64,000 nt of DNA from Aphrocallistes beatrix (GCA_963281255.1 OY725506.1:787001-851000), one strand, 5' to 3'. Shown: positions 41,043 to 54,328, counted from the stretch's first letter. Translations and numbers: made by a program. The notes: generated by a model from the sequence alone, not told the origin.

Positions 41043-44000
41043 ATGTCATTTCTGAAACGAGGCCGCAAGAAAGGGAAGAGAGAAAATGCGAGATCCGGCG
41101 AGGCTGTAGCGCCTGTGGACACTCAACGAGCAGAGCAGTTCCTTCCACATAACCCGCAGCAATCAGCTGCAGCTTACCAGGTAGGGAGGTATTTAAAATA
41201 TTTTAAATATATGACAAGTATGTATATTTCATATTGCATTTTGTAAAATGTCATGGAAAGTGTTGTGTTGTGTTGTGTTGTGTTGTGTCGTGTCGTGTGT
41301 CGTGTCGTGTCGTGTCGTGTCGTGTGTCGTGTCGTGTCGTGTGTCGTGTCGTGTCGTGTCGTGTCGTGTCGTGTCGTGTCGTGTCGTGTCGTGTCGTGTC
41401 GTGTCGTGTCGTGTCGTGTCGTGTCGTGTCGTGTCGTGTCGTGTCGTGTCGTGTGTCGAATATTTTAGCGCATGCGCTAAAATGAAAACAGCGCATGCGC
41501 TAAAATATTTTAAATATATGAGGTAGGAGGCAGTGTTCCCTCAGGATTATTGGAAAGCTAATTTTTGAATTTTGTGCGGTTTATTCGGGTAAATTGCATT
41601 ATTTAACACCAAAATCATGTTATTCGATAAGCTAAGCGTGCTAAATAGCGCGCTTAACGCGCTCGGCGGGAAACACTGTTAGGAGGTACACAACACGATG
41701 TGGTACTTGCCACTAATCCATACTTGACAACTGTCCCGTTTTGGCGGGATGTCCCGCTTTTTCAGACATATGTTGAAAGTAATGTTCCGTGAAAAAGTTC
41801 CAAAAAGTGGAATTGTCCCGCTCTTCAGTATATAGGACTAATACAAATATTCTATGTCCAGCTAAGTACTACTTATGTCCCGCTTTTTTCCTTGCAGAGG
41901 TTGGCATCTATGCTAATTGCTAGTCTACCTTCTATCATTAGCAAAGATGTGCTTGAACAAGTAATTTGACAACATAACAATAACATTTTCTAATCACTGA
42001 TGATACGGACATACCTAAGATACGGAATATTCTGTAAATTAGGCAGTTATACTTTCCGGAATGGAATATTCCGTAAAATAGGTACTCTGATTTCCCGGAA
42101 TGGTTCCGTTCCATTCTGTAAATTAGGTATGTCCGATAATACGTAAGTATTTAAAATCTACTTTATTTGAGAAACTTTTTTTGCAAACGGTTGGGCTAAC
42201 ACTTGATTATGTAATGCTACACATTTATTGAGAATCTGAATTCTAGGAGATTCATCATGTTCCCAAGCATTCAGAACTCTCCGTATCCACCCCGGACATT
42301 TACACACAGTACTATGCCAACGTCTCTTCACTCGCAGACACCATTCCAACCCGCCAGCCTATTCCCCAGATGGTGAGCACTCCAAGGAAACCAAAGTGAG
42401 TTCATATCCACCAATCAATTGCCTCGAATTCTAAGCAAGCGGAATTTTGATAATTATTATTAGTCGAGTCGAATGTAAGAATTAAGTTTTACTTATTAAT
42501 ACTGTTTTGACACACATACGTAAATATAAAGGGTAAAAAGGGGACGGAAAAGATGGAGTATCGTACTGTAGAGCAAGGTTTCGCATTGGGAAGCTCCCTA
42601 TTTCCTTAAGTGCCTCCAAAAAACACCATTGAATGATGAAATATAGGTTTATGTGGATAAACTTGGAAAGTCAATATCGTGTCTTAGCTATGAATTAATC
42701 TGTTAAATTAACATAATACAGTCGACTCCGCTTAATAGGGCTCTGTTTAATCGGGTCAACCGCTAATTGGGCCACTTTTGGTAGGACCGGAATAGCTCTC
42801 ACACATAGAAGCTAATACTTTCGGTTAATAGGGTTCTCCGCTTAATCAGGGCAAAATGTCCTCTGACCGATGTGACCCTATTAAGCGGAGTCGACTGTAT
42901 ATAGTACATAGCTAATAGAGATTCTAAAATCTCATTTAGAGAGGATATTCACCTTGCATGAAGCATTTTACTATTTTATACCTTCCATTAGACCTTACCA
43001 CAAGAAGAGAGGACTGTCCAATTTATTCTCGAGGAAGAAAAGCAACTCTCTTCCACAGCTCCTGACACCCCAGGGCCTACCTCCAGTGCCCCCCACCCCC
43101 ATCTCTGTTCCCAATCCACACAGGATCAGATATACCCCACAGGTAAGGACAGGAACGATCAAGTTCACAAAAGAGAGAAACTATTTTGATTTTTTCATGG
43201 TTAGCTGGGGTGGCGAGATTTGTAAACATATATCAAACTAATGTGGCATGCCACACAAGTCAACATAACATTTAGGTCTGGGGTGGCACGCTGCCCCTGC
43301 CACCCCTGGAGTTACGCCTATGGTTTATCTTTGTGAACTTGACTTATTAGAATATTTGTTTTAATTACTGACTAGATGTTGTTGGCTTCATGAATCGTTT
43401 AGAAATATAACTACTTGAATGGAAAATATTGGGATGTACACCTTTGCTAGTTTATATATTGGGCATAAGGACATAGAGCCATAGCATAGGAAGCAAAATA
43501 TTAGAACTCAGATGCTGAGTTAATTATTACTCAAATCTAGACCTCCAGAAAAAAATTAAGACGCTACCCTCTTGAAAGTTTTTAGAATTTAGCTAAAAGG
43601 AGGACTGCGTGCTTTGCTGGTTTGTTCCAACGAAAACTAATTTCCAGTAAATTTTTTTGTATGAGCGAAGTAGCAAAGCACTAAGCCTCCATTCCTTACT
43701 AAGAAACATAAGCTATATATATCAACTAGGATATCTGAATTTATCAAAATGGTTCTGTTACAATGTACAACCGTGGATTGAATTATGAATTAGCATAAAC
43801 AGGCCCATCTGAAGCAAAATAGTTGTGTGGCCATGTTGATTGTTAGGATCTCCAATGGAGTCGTCTCATACAGAGTACTGTCAGTAATCTTGAGTTCATT
43901 AAAGTTTTGAATTTGTCCAATAAGGAGGGTAGCGTACTTTGTCCTAACTGAAATGTCATTTCATCTGAGATACATTGGTATTTATTGTTTGTGTGAAGTA

Positions 44001-47000
44001 GCAAAGTACTTAGCCTCCAATCTACATTGCTTCTATGCATGTTATATATTGGTTGCATGTATCGATCCATTCCAATGGTTCCTTTACAACATATTAACTG
44101 CAGTGAGATATTGGCTGTAGTGATTTTGGACATTTTTACCCCTGGCATTATCACTATATCCAATATCTATTATCAGTGGTATTATTACATCAAGAATAAT
44201 TAATGAAGTTGCAATGCTTCAAAATTCCTCATTTCATCCTTTAAATAGAGAGAAAATAATTGTTGTATCCAAATCAGATTATATAGAACCAATACACTAC
44301 CACACGAATTAGAAACTTTGGTGCCCGAGTTGTCATTACTCAAATCTAGTCCTCAGAAAAAAGATCGACTTTCTCTGTGTTGGTATTCCAGCCAGAGCCT
44401 AGCCATTGCATTGCCGTCGGAAGCACATTAAAAAAGCCCATTGCCAACCAAAAGTAGCAAGGCTCATCCACCTTATCGTTTATAGAACTAACAAGCGCGC
44501 TTCGCTTCGTTTGCTTTCACTGCGCGGCTGGCGGACACAAAGTGTCCTCCAGAGGCGTCCTTCTGGGACTAGACTCACATTGATTAATTATAAGGTAGAT
44601 AACATTTAGATCCGAAAATATAGTATTAGTGTGAAAATATCAAAGTCAAGGGGGCATAATGATTTAATGGTTATAAAGGGGGCGTAAGGACAAAAAGGTT
44701 AAGAACCCCTGCTATACACTATTATAACAACCGTATAAGTTATTGCTTTGAAGTATCAGTATTCAACATGACAGTTTATTGTAGTGCCGTACAATGATTT
44801 CTATTGTGAGAGTGAAGCCGTGTATCACAGCGGATCCAGAATTCTCAAAAGAGGCCCAAAAAGGTGTTTAAAGCGACCGTATCGAGCGACCTTATTGGGG
44901 GAATTTTTACTTCGATATGGTTAGATCATAAACGTAGCCCGGACGTTTTATAGGAGGTCTAACAACCAGCTGGGGGGTCTGGGGTGCGCTGTAAGCTCCC
45001 CAGTGCTTATAATAAAAAGTCGAGAGAGCATGCTCGTTAAGTCGAGAGAGCATGCTCGTTAGGTCGAGAGAGCATGCTCGTTAGGTCGAGAGAGCATGCT
45101 CGTTATATACTCCATTGGGGTAAGCAGAACTTTCGTCCCTGGAATTTTTATCTCATTAGAGACCAAAATAAACGGGCACTAATATGTAAGGAACGGAAAT
45201 TGAGGCTTTTGGAGTGGAGTATGTTTGAAAAAAAGGGTGAAAATGAGGCATTTTGATTGAGAAATCATTAGGTGCGAAAAGGGCATTTCAGGGGACGAAA
45301 TTGGTTACCAGCATCATACCTACTTATAATAGTAGGAAGTTATTACATATATGAAACTTCTCGAATTTAAACCAATTTTACATCAGGATTTTTATAGGTG
45401 ATACTCCGTACGGGAAGTACAGTATGTATCTAGGGCGCATGTAGTAGATTCAGATCAGTAAATACTTGTACCTTTTTTGAACATAAAGAAGGTATAAATG
45501 TAAGGAGTATGCTCTCTCGACCTAATGAGCATGCTCTCTCGACCTAATGAGCATGCTCTCTCGACTTAACGAGCATGCTCTCTCGACTTTTCAATACCTC
45601 CCCCAGTGGGGTCCAAGCTAACAACATTTGCTCTAACCATTTGGACAGATTCGTCTAATTTTGAGGTTCTAGAAATACAAATTACTACTATGACACTCTC
45701 TCATCAATTATTTTATAATTTAGTGAACAAATATTCAGAATAAACCTCCCTACGCCCTTGTCTCAGAAGTCAGTTTCAACGCAAATTCTAATTATTAAAT
45801 CCATAAGATATTCGTAGTTTATAAAAAAGAGGTAAGGCCATGACCTTACCCGCACAGCACCACTGCCTACAGTCCAGTATCATAAAGTTTAGAATTTAGC
45901 TAAAAGGAGGGCTGCGTGCTTTGCTGATTGTTACAACGAAATTGAAATTTTCCTTATTAAAATTGTGATTTGTTTGAGCGAAGTAGCAAAGCACTGAGCC
46001 TCCATTTCTTACTCAGACTCATTGGATATATATTACAGCTAGGATATTTGGATCTATCAGAATGGTTCTGTTACAATGTCTAATCCTGTGTATCAGTTGT
46101 TGGGTATTCTGTCATATAAGCCGATTGGTCTCCATTACAGAATATCTCTCGTGCAAAATGCCATATGTCAGAATTTTGAGTTAATTAATAATAATAAAAA
46201 TGTCACATATTTTTGGTCCCCTGAGAAACTATAAGCGACCCTGATTGTACATATTTACGTTCGATTTGTCTAAATAAATGAAGTTTTGAATTTGGTTAAT
46301 AAGGAGGGTAGCGTACTTCGCTCTGTTCTATTTTTAGAATGATCTTTCTCTTGAATGAAAACATTTGCCTGTGCGAAGTAGCAAAGCACTTAGCCTCCAA
46401 TCTATATCGCTTCTCTGTAGTATTTATATATCGGTTGCATATTCTCATTAATTCCTATGGTTGCTTTACAACACAATAATTTTATACCAAACACAACACG
46501 AATCACTCAAAGGATTCTCGGGCATGAAAGGGAATTTCTCACTTCTAAACCTCGTGTTCAACTCACCAATTACTTGTCAATTATAACATCATACTTGAGG
46601 GAATAAATTGTATATTCAGTCATTCCTCCTCTTCTAGTTGGTTCACAGGGATGTAGACGCCGCACTCTACGACAATATAGATCATGTCTCCCCTATGAGA
46701 GCAGCTGCGAGACAACCTGTCCAGACAACAGTTACAGATGACGATGCACACTACGTGTACACCAGTGTGGTGGTGGATCCCGTCACTGGCAATAAGGTGT
46801 CCGTCAGGGGCTACGAAGTGAGTCGTTTGTACTTGGAAGGTTTAAGAGTATTCTATATGCAAATTTCCGTGTAGAGACTCGAGAGTGGAGATACACAGGC
46901 ATCGAGCTTGAGAGAGGCCGACTACCTCACCCCCATCCCTCCTCCAGAAGTTCAGAGGGAACTTGTGGTAGAGAAACGGCCTCCTTCTCGTGACATGTCC

Positions 47001-47196
47001 CATCTGGCGGACAGCAGAGAGTATTACGTCGAGAGAGGGGCTGTCATAGATGCAGCTGTTATTAACCCACTCAGTAGAGACGCGATAAGACGGACTCCTA
47101 ACACAAGAAATGATTATGTTCAGCTTGAATCTTCTGCTATTGAGAAGTCAGATTTGCTGTCTAAACAGGAACACATGCTACTGCTAGCACAACAGC

Positions 47197-47246
<50 letters not shown>

Positions 47247-50200
47247 CTCCTGCGACGGGAACCGTTTGAGAAAGAGAGACTTGAAGCAACTAGCAGATAC
47301 AGTGTTCGTTGAACAAAAAATGCTTCGCTTAGTTACATAGGTTTACTTACATTGTAAATAAGCAGGAGATGCAGATGAGGGGAGAATCCCGTATAACAGA
47401 CCCGATAGATTATTACCCGACCACTTACTCACACAGCCACTCAATCCTCAACAGCGTCCCGGGCATCAGACAGGATGAGACACAATACAAGTTTGTACCT
47501 TCTGGTGATGGGAACGGGTTGCTCTACCCCGTGGGAACAACCCACAGGGGGCAGACCTCTATCTCCTCTCGCGTCACATCTGCCACAGACGACCAAAGAA
47601 GAGAAACACAGTCACAGAGGTATATTGCATTGATAGGATACAATCAAAAATATATTCGTCAGAATCCAAAGAATTTATTTAAGAATTTTTGGATCAATAC
47701 TTTTACATTATATAAACAGAGACGTAGGGGTTTTAAACCTGATATATTACACTTGGGAGATATACAATCCATAAACAAACATTAATTGATTGCAATCCTT
47801 AGTTTCTATTTATACTAAATCGTATTGATCGTTTACCGTCTACAAACGGCTCTAAACGGATCCTATTAATTCCGATTTTGCAACATCCATGGTGCGCATA
47901 ATACAAATGTTCCCTTCTAGGCCCTCCAGCGAGCAGCTGGTGAGCTACTTGCAGGAGAGACATATGGAGCTGGAGTCCCGACTGGCGGAGCTGACGGAAC
48001 AGAATGCTAGCCTCACCGCTCAGATCTCTCTCCTCTCCCAGCAGCCCGTCCCGCCTAGCGAGGCTCCTCCTCCTCCTCCTCCTCCTCCTGCTGCTGCTGA
48101 CGTCACCAGTGAGGTAGCGAGTCTGAGACAGGAGTGCGATCTCCTCAGAGAAATGCTCCAGCATTCCAAGCAGAATCCTCCCTCACACAAATCACAGCGA
48201 CTGGACAGCAGACCAGATGATTGGGAGGTCGCAGAGCTGAAGAGGATCGTATTCAGGTTTCTAGCTACTATAAGCCGCCAAACCCTTTCTTTGTAAAACC
48301 CCGGGATTAGCAAGTTAGCTAAATCGCTGAATTCTATTCCCTGCAATTGCTTAACAAGTACAGTAGAATATAGAGTGGACCATGGATTCTCTCCTAGACT
48401 AAACGTGGAGCTGAGTCGCTACCAGTCGCTGTACGGAGAGCATCCGCCCACGGACAAGACGCTGCCCCTCCAGCAGCTGGGGGAGGAGCACACCCCGTGG
48501 CTGGCCAACACCTCCCACCTCTCCCCGCTGCTCGCCGCCTACGACGAGCAGCTAGCGGAGAAGAGCTCCCTCCTGCGGGAGGCGCAAGGGAGGGTCTGTG
48601 AGTTGGAGCGTCTGTCGGGGTCGCTAGAGGATCAGAATGCTAGGCTGGAGGAGGAGATTCTGTCTCGGCCGCACAGAGATGAGTGGGACAGGAGCAGACA
48701 TGCGGTGGACACACAAAAGCAGGAGATTGAAGTCATCAGCAAGGAGCTACACAGTGCCAAGCAGGAGTTGCTACAGGTTTGTTAGTTATAACTCTCCTTA
48801 GTAACACTGTGGCATCATTGGCATGCACACCATTTGGTACGCAGTGGTATAGACAGGGCTGCTTATGAAACAAAACTCTATCTCAGGTTCGATTTGTGTG
48901 AATTCGAAGTCGTTTAAAAGAAAAAATTTTAGGATTTATACGTAGTATGTCAGCCACCGATAATACTGATCTTATGTAGTGAAATTAATCCCATAATTCT
49001 ATATGTGTTTTTAATGCAACTTTGTGTTCACGTCTCTCTTACATTGATAATTGTGGCTAGTTGAAAGCGAGGAGTAGCCAGGAGCTGCAGCATTCGGATG
49101 AGAGGATTGCGAGTCTTGTGCGAGACGTGGAGAAGTACAAGAGTTATCTGAACTCCTTGAAATCTAAACTTGAATCAGACCGTCGGACCCACAGCTTAGA
49201 ATACAAAAGCGTGAAGGAACGTCTGCAGCAGTCGCAGTCTCACTCTGAGAGTGAGTGCTGTAAGCTGCAGAGTAAGATCCGGGAAGTGTCTGCTGCGGCC
49301 AGTAAGAGGGAAGCCGTATTGGCGGAACAGAGAGCAGCTGTCTCTGTGCTAGAAGGCAAGAACTGCGCAGCTATAAACTCAATCAAATCCCTCAGACAGA
49401 AGGTGCGTGTTCTCATCTGTTCTTGATACTAAAATACTGCCTATCTTCTTGCTGGGTGTGAATGGGGCGTTTAGTGATGTGATGTTGCTCTAGGTCGCAG
49501 TGCTAGAACGAGAGGTGGAGACTTCCCGCGCCAACGAGCTGACAGCTCAAGGCTACCTCCAGGAAGTCGTGTCCATGGTTGAGAGAACGACTGCGGAGAG
49601 AGATACGTACGCTAAGCTAGCGAGTAAGTACGGGAACAGCTCACACAGAGACAGGACCTGCCCTAGCTCAATGAAGAGGAGACTGGATAAACTTAGGTAG
49701 TGACTCGCTATGTGATATAAAACTTCAGTGTGCAGTTAATAAACTGCAGAGATAGAGCTAGGGAATATCTGAGTTGATTATTCGAAGCTCCAAAACTGCC
49801 AACTACTTCTAATTGGCGTTACCTTTGCCTTATTCTATGTATTTTGAAGGACAAGACTGTAAATACCTCTAATACTCTGTTTGGATTGTAACTGATCTCA
49901 GTCAGTGTTTCCCTCAGGATTATTGGAAAGCGCGTTAATTTTTGTGCTGTTTATTCGGGTAAATTGCATTATTTAACAGCAAAATCGTTATTCGACAAGC
50001 TAATCGTGCTAAACAGCGCGTTTAACGCGCTCGGTGGGAAAGACAGCTCAGTACCATATAGTATGTGTTTCACATTGATGAGACATGAATGGATGTTCTT
50101 ACTATTCGTTTGAGTGTCTCTATCTCTTAGAGAAACAACTGAAAATCATGTAGAGACTGTGTCGACTCTCGGAGATGAAGACAGCCTCAATGAATCTGAA

Positions 50201-50359
50201 AAGCAAACTCATCGAGAAGAAATTTTCCATCTGAAATCCCTCCTAGAGAATCGAGACAGCGAAATTGTGAAACTCAGAGATGCGAAATCTAGCGTACAGC
50301 AGAGGCTGAACAGTATCCGGGAAGCTCTGCCTAGAGAAGATTCTGAATCCGTCCTTTAA
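41043..50359 (+). CDS. CEP89: Centrosomal protein 89 (CCDC123)
   Basis: Exons: 41043-41180, 42247-42395, 42992-43142, 46638-46817, 46875 to about 47300 (donor uncertain), 47366-47619, 47921-48256, 48398-48776, 49061-49402, 49494-49696, 50131-50359. The N-terminus is basic (MSFLKRGRKKGKR), as in vertebrate CEP89. The middle is low complexity, with a run of about 19 Gln (47190-47246) and an eight-Pro run (48065-48090). The C-terminal half is coiled coil and carries the family block VFRLNVELSRYQSLYG then LSPLLAAYDEQLAEK, and NELTAQGYLQEVVSMVE near the end. CEP89 sits at the distal appendages of the mother centriole, is needed for ciliogenesis, and has a mitochondrial role. All joins except the exon 5 donor are in phase. 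Introns 1, 2, 3 and 10 hold transposon copies. Confidence 0.9.
41188..41522. mobile_element. Foldback element with (GTGTC)n array, copy 2
   Basis: In CEP89 intron 1, eight bases after the donor. It shares gaggtatttaaaatatttta, the unique segment caagtatgtatatttcatat and the GCGCATGCGC palindromes with 33070-33604. The pentamer array (about 41264-41457) is less regular, with several gtgtgtc units and ttgtg units at the start. Its flanks resemble a short duplication (gtaggg/gtagga). Confidence 0.7.
41531..41678. mobile_element. hAT-like MITE, CAGTGTTTCCC family, copy 1
   Basis: Ends cagtgttccctcag and cgggaaacactg; flanks gtaggagg and ttaggagg match at seven of eight. 148 bp, in CEP89 intron 1, directly next to the GTGTC element. 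Copy 2 is at 49903-50046. Confidence 0.8.
42007..42134. mobile_element. hAT-like MITE of the 455-733 family
   Basis: Ends ggacatacctaagatacgga and ctgtaaattaggtatgtcc; flanks gatgatac and gataatac match at seven of eight. In CEP89 intron 1. Confidence 0.7.
42719..42897. mobile_element. Pogo/Tigger-like MITE, family A
   Basis: Ends cagtcgactccgcttaatag and ctattaagcggagtcgactg with TA on both sides. In CEP89 intron 2. Confidence 0.88.
43598..44018. repeat. Hairpin-element pair, first copy
   Basis: Two 93-96-bp elements, 43598-43690 and 43923-44018, each with inverted ends ggaggactgcgtgctttgct-like and agcaaagcactaagcctcc-like. They lie in CEP89 intron 3. The same pair, in the same order and with similar flanks, recurs at 45905-46398. 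Confidence 0.7.
44489..44620 (+). mobile_element. Solo end of the ACAAGCGCGC element family
   Basis: It has aacaagcgcgcttcgcttcg, gcgcggctggcggacac and agtgtcctccagaggcgtcc, then cacattgattaattataa as in the element at 28443. In CEP89 intron 3. Confidence 0.55.
44993..45610. mobile_element. Foldback element with 22-bp subterminal repeats
   Basis: Four tandem 22-bp units (gtcgagagagcatgctcgtt plus aa/ag) at 45019-45106 and four inverted units at about 45506-45589. The centre of about 400 bp is unique and non-coding. The outer sequences are also roughly inverted (ccccagtg...aaaagtcgag and ctcgacttttcaatacctcc...cagtgggg). Each unit has the palindrome GAGCATGCTC. In CEP89 intron 3. No target duplication is clear. 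Confidence 0.6.
45905..46398. repeat. Hairpin-element pair, second copy
   Basis: Elements at 45905-46003 and 46302-46398 match those at 43598 and 43923. The spacer here is about 70 bp longer and includes a fragment of pogo family B near 46226-46250. Confidence 0.7.
49903..50046. mobile_element. hAT-like MITE, CAGTGTTTCCC family, copy 2
   Basis: Starts cagtgtttccctcaggatta and ends cggtgggaaagacag. It aligns along its length with 41531-41678, including the inner gcgcgtttaacgcgctcgg. The flanking ctcagt repeats are imperfect. In CEP89 intron 10. Confidence 0.75.
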
Positions 50360-53300
50360 AACTTGACTAGGGTAACTCATTTCTTTTTATACCCTCCATA
50401 CGAAATATATTCCTATATTAATTGAAATGATACAATTACATCTAACTCAGTTCCTTCAACCTCTATTCATACTACGAAATGGGATGTTAACCGAACTGCA
50501 GATAATTAGAACCACTTTTTAGGCCGAATTATTCTGTTTTTTACACCTTAATTATTGAAACAATCGTCTTGAAATAGCCAGAAGTCTTTGGGTATGAGCT
50601 ACTATAAATATATAGCTATTAGTTAATAATGGTATCAAAACTTTAAATGCCAAATCCGAATGTATAAAATACTATTTCAACTCAGAGATTCACACCCAAG
50701 GTCTACCATACTTTACTGAATTTGGATAATCTTTGTTAGAACTCTGATCAAAATATGAAATATGTGCAGTACACATATTCTAATATACTCAAGTAAAGGG
50801 ACTGGAAAAATGACCGTCGTAAAAAGTTCTTTATGATGAGAAGGCTGCTAGGTACTTGGTGTGTACAAGTCATCGCTACACACATCTTGTAGCTGTTATG
50901 TCAATTCTCTGTACTTCGGTTTGCACTTTGCAATGTTGAGCTAGAACTCTTGATGGAAACTCGAATGACCAATACTGCCAGTTACATCCATAGAAATACA
51001 GTCATTATACTCAAGTGCAAAACCCCTGACCAACCTTATTTAGAGTCTAGGCATTACCGTTTAGAAAAAATTAAATTTTATAATGGAAAAATTTACATTT
51101 TGTCAATTACAAAATGTAGATACTTGCGCATTTGTTATGCCATTAAACAGCTATTAAGATAGAAAATAGCTGATATTATATAATGTGATCTTTTTTTAAG
51201 AATTTTTAAAAGCTTTTACTGAATACTACAAAAGTATATATCCATTCTATTAAAGAGTGGTGGACTATATTGAATAACATACACTCGTGCTAGCAATCAA
51301 GAGAACTATTACTATCCTTTGTTTTTCTGGTTTTATTAATTGAGTTTGTTTACAAGTATATTTGATCTTACATCAATACACAACAAATTGTTTGTTTACA
51401 TGATCGTATTTGCATTATTAAATTAGTAACATCTGAAAGTAGTATTGTGAAATTTCTTTTCTAAGGATTAAAATACAAAAATCCTTGTGTTTGTTTCCTG
51501 GTTTTGTTCATTTGAGGTATACATCCTCCGAAATATACTTACTGAAAAGCTTCTCCCTTCCCTGTGAATTGTAGATTATTTGTAATGACATCAGTATTAT
51601 TATACTCAATATACTCTAATTTCTCCAGTTTACTAATTTTACTGCATTAACATGATAGTTTATTACTGGTATCCCCGTTTTTTTAGCTAAATCCCTGTAT
51701 CATGCTAATAGGGGTTATTATTCCAATATTTTTCTGTGTCATTTTTCTAAATAACAATTACATCTAATGCATTGTAACCGAACAGGATATATTCTAGCTA
51801 ATCATTACCCCTTTGTTTTCATGAAATCATTAAGTTTGGGCAAATTATTCCCTATTTCTCACCCAGTATTTATCGGGGGGGACTTTTCATGTGCATATTT
51901 GTATTTTTATCGTTTAGTCAGCAGATTTAGCCAATGGTGAATCACACTAGTTTTTCCACTTATTCTTAGTGCATAGCTCTGCCATACACTACCATTACGA
52001 TCAGCAGAATATCGATCTTATTACTCAATTGCTTACCTCGATTCTCAATATGCAGAAGTAGATTCAATTTATGAATGATTGCCACTAGGAGGCACATGGA
52101 CAAGTCCCCCTGCCTCGTCTGGATGTGTACAATGTAAGCACCTTCAGACCCATGACTTAGGGGTTGCACCTCCTCTGTCCCCCCTGTCCTCCCTCCCTAT
52201 CTTCTCTCCCTGTCCCCTTCCTGTTTCGAATATCCTGATATGAAAGTGGTGATCCTTTGAATTCATTAAAAAAAACTCAATTCAGTCAATCCGATTCTAT
52301 TCTATACAATAACTGAACTCCGCCCATACAAGTGGAAATTCAAAAATATTTTTTGGCCCAATTTCATTTCCCAAAAAAGTCATCTTAAGATTCTTCTGTG
52401 TTCTTATTCCCTTTTAAAAAACCACCAAGAGATACATTTAGGATTTCTCAGCGCATATCAGTCTAACTAGCACAGATTGTCTTTCAAATTAATGCTAAGG
52501 GATCGATGATAGGGAGATTTCATATCCACAGAATGTTTCACGGAATCAAAGGGGACTAAGTATTTTGTGGATTTCTCTGTCATATTAGAATTCTGCTGCC
52601 ATCTTCGTAAGTTTGTTGTACGTATATTTAATCATTATTCTATACGTATTTGATTTAAGCGAAATTATTGCGTTGCATTAATTCTAAAGGATGATATGTT
52701 ACAAATTGACTTAGATTTGGAGTAAGAATATTATGTAACAATGACCTCATCTCTAGAATATTTATGTTGACATCCCTTACATAGGCAAAAATCCACATTA
52801 AACTTTCTACGGAGTCGTGTACCTGTGTTAAAAGGTACTTTACAAGGAGTGGCTTAGACTATTAGGAGAATTGTATTCAATCAAGTTCTTAGTATAGAAG
52901 TAATTTTGAATGCTAATTACATGTGAATTTGATCTGTTCTGAATATCAATATTCATTCATGAAGTCAGCATGATGTAACACTCGTGCCTTCACACCAATC
53001 TAGAGTCAATTCTCTTTATTGCTTACTTATCCTGATCTATTTAGTTCAGTTGGAACGAAACAATTAGGATAATTTTCTAGGATTTTATCCATCCTCTCCC
53101 ATTCATCGCCTACCACCTGAATACTAATGAGGTAGATTATCATGATGTGTTGCTCTACTAAGATCACTTCACTGAAAGTTGAAGAGTAATGCAAACGTGG
53201 ACCGCACGAGATAAGGATGTCTTACTCAGTTAATATCATGTATTGAGTGGGAGCCTGGTTTACGTGTTAAAACTGCTCAATAAAACTGACTATCAATTGC

Positions 53301-54328
53301 ATTCTTTGAAACTTACTACTGACCATTTTAGCCCTTTCTACTGCAAGCTGCAGTAACTTCTAAGAATTTAAAAAGGTATTTTCCTTACTGAGTAATCCCT
53401 TGAAAATTCCCCGTCTACTAGACCCATACATTGGAATAGGCGCCATAATGTTTGTTCACAGATCATGTGAAGTTCTATTACATGCACTGTTTAGTGGTTC
53501 AGTGAACTGTCCTTTTTTCAGGATACAATTCTACCAGAGGAGGGGACTGTTAGGGATATATTTCAATTCTAAGCTACAGGTGGTTTCTCCTTTTAAGAAT
53601 AATAAATTGTGCAACTGTGTTCAAATTTAGCTTCCTTATCACGTAATGTCCTTCGCCAGGTCTAATTTTATCTAGAGTGTTCTGGAATCATTCTATTTAT
53701 ATATTATTTTAAGATTCTGATTGTCTTCCATATTTTGCATTATATAACCACTGCATGAGGTGTTAAAAAATGTTCTTTTAAATCATTGTAAGTGGTGTAC
53801 GATATCTAATTTGGGATTTATTTCTGTTAAAATTGTGTTAGCGTATCCTTATGTTGAATATTAACTATCGAATAAAACAGTGTAATGTAATTACGTATCT
53901 TAAAAACAGCAAAGCAATCGTAATTATAATTAATTCTGTAATACAAGTAATATATATTGCTACACTATTGATTTAGTACAAAATAGTATGCAAGAAACCT
54001 GTGTCAACTCTTGTAACAACCTCAATTTCGAATTTATGTCTACACTTACGTAGCAGGATCCATGAGTATAGTCTCAGCAGAAAATATATTTCAAATTGAA
54101 GCTGCATCACTAATTGTTCTCCATTTTGTTCGCTATTTTTATTTGCTAATTAATTTTTGAATTGATTACTTATGTTCGTTAGTATGCATTAAATAAATGT
54201 CGATGTTGCAGACCTATCCTTATACCATTTCCTTGCTAAAAAATAATTTTAAAAACAATAACAAACTATTAAACCCCCTACATATCAAATATTCTTCTAA
54301 AACAACCTTTTTGTCAGTAGCAGTAGTT
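50360..54328. other. Intergenic, no gene or element recognised
   Basis: AT-rich spacer between CEP89 and the adaptor gene. Only short chance ORFs are present. Around 52170-52215 is a CT-rich stretch (ctctgtcccccctgtcc). The last few hundred bases should contain the adaptor promoter and 5' UTR, but I see no clear TATA box or splice site. Confidence 0.4.

Noticed and set aside
45019-45106. CRISPR or operator-like 22-bp repeats
   Set aside because: No spacers between units, and an inverted matching block 400 bp away shows a foldback element.
45074-45256. 60-codon ORF in the foldback element
   Set aside because: Begins inside the 22-mers, has no domain, and is too short to be a transposase.
47369-47785. 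Full 138-codon extent of the CEP89 exon 6 reading frame
   Set aside because: A good donor at 47619|47620 ends the exon and joins in phase to 47921; the rest is intron.
54197-54328. In-frame N-terminal extension of the ADAP-like protein
   Set aside because: Asn/Lys/Leu-rich AT-driven sequence unlike the protein; the ITAM follows directly from the Met at 54329.
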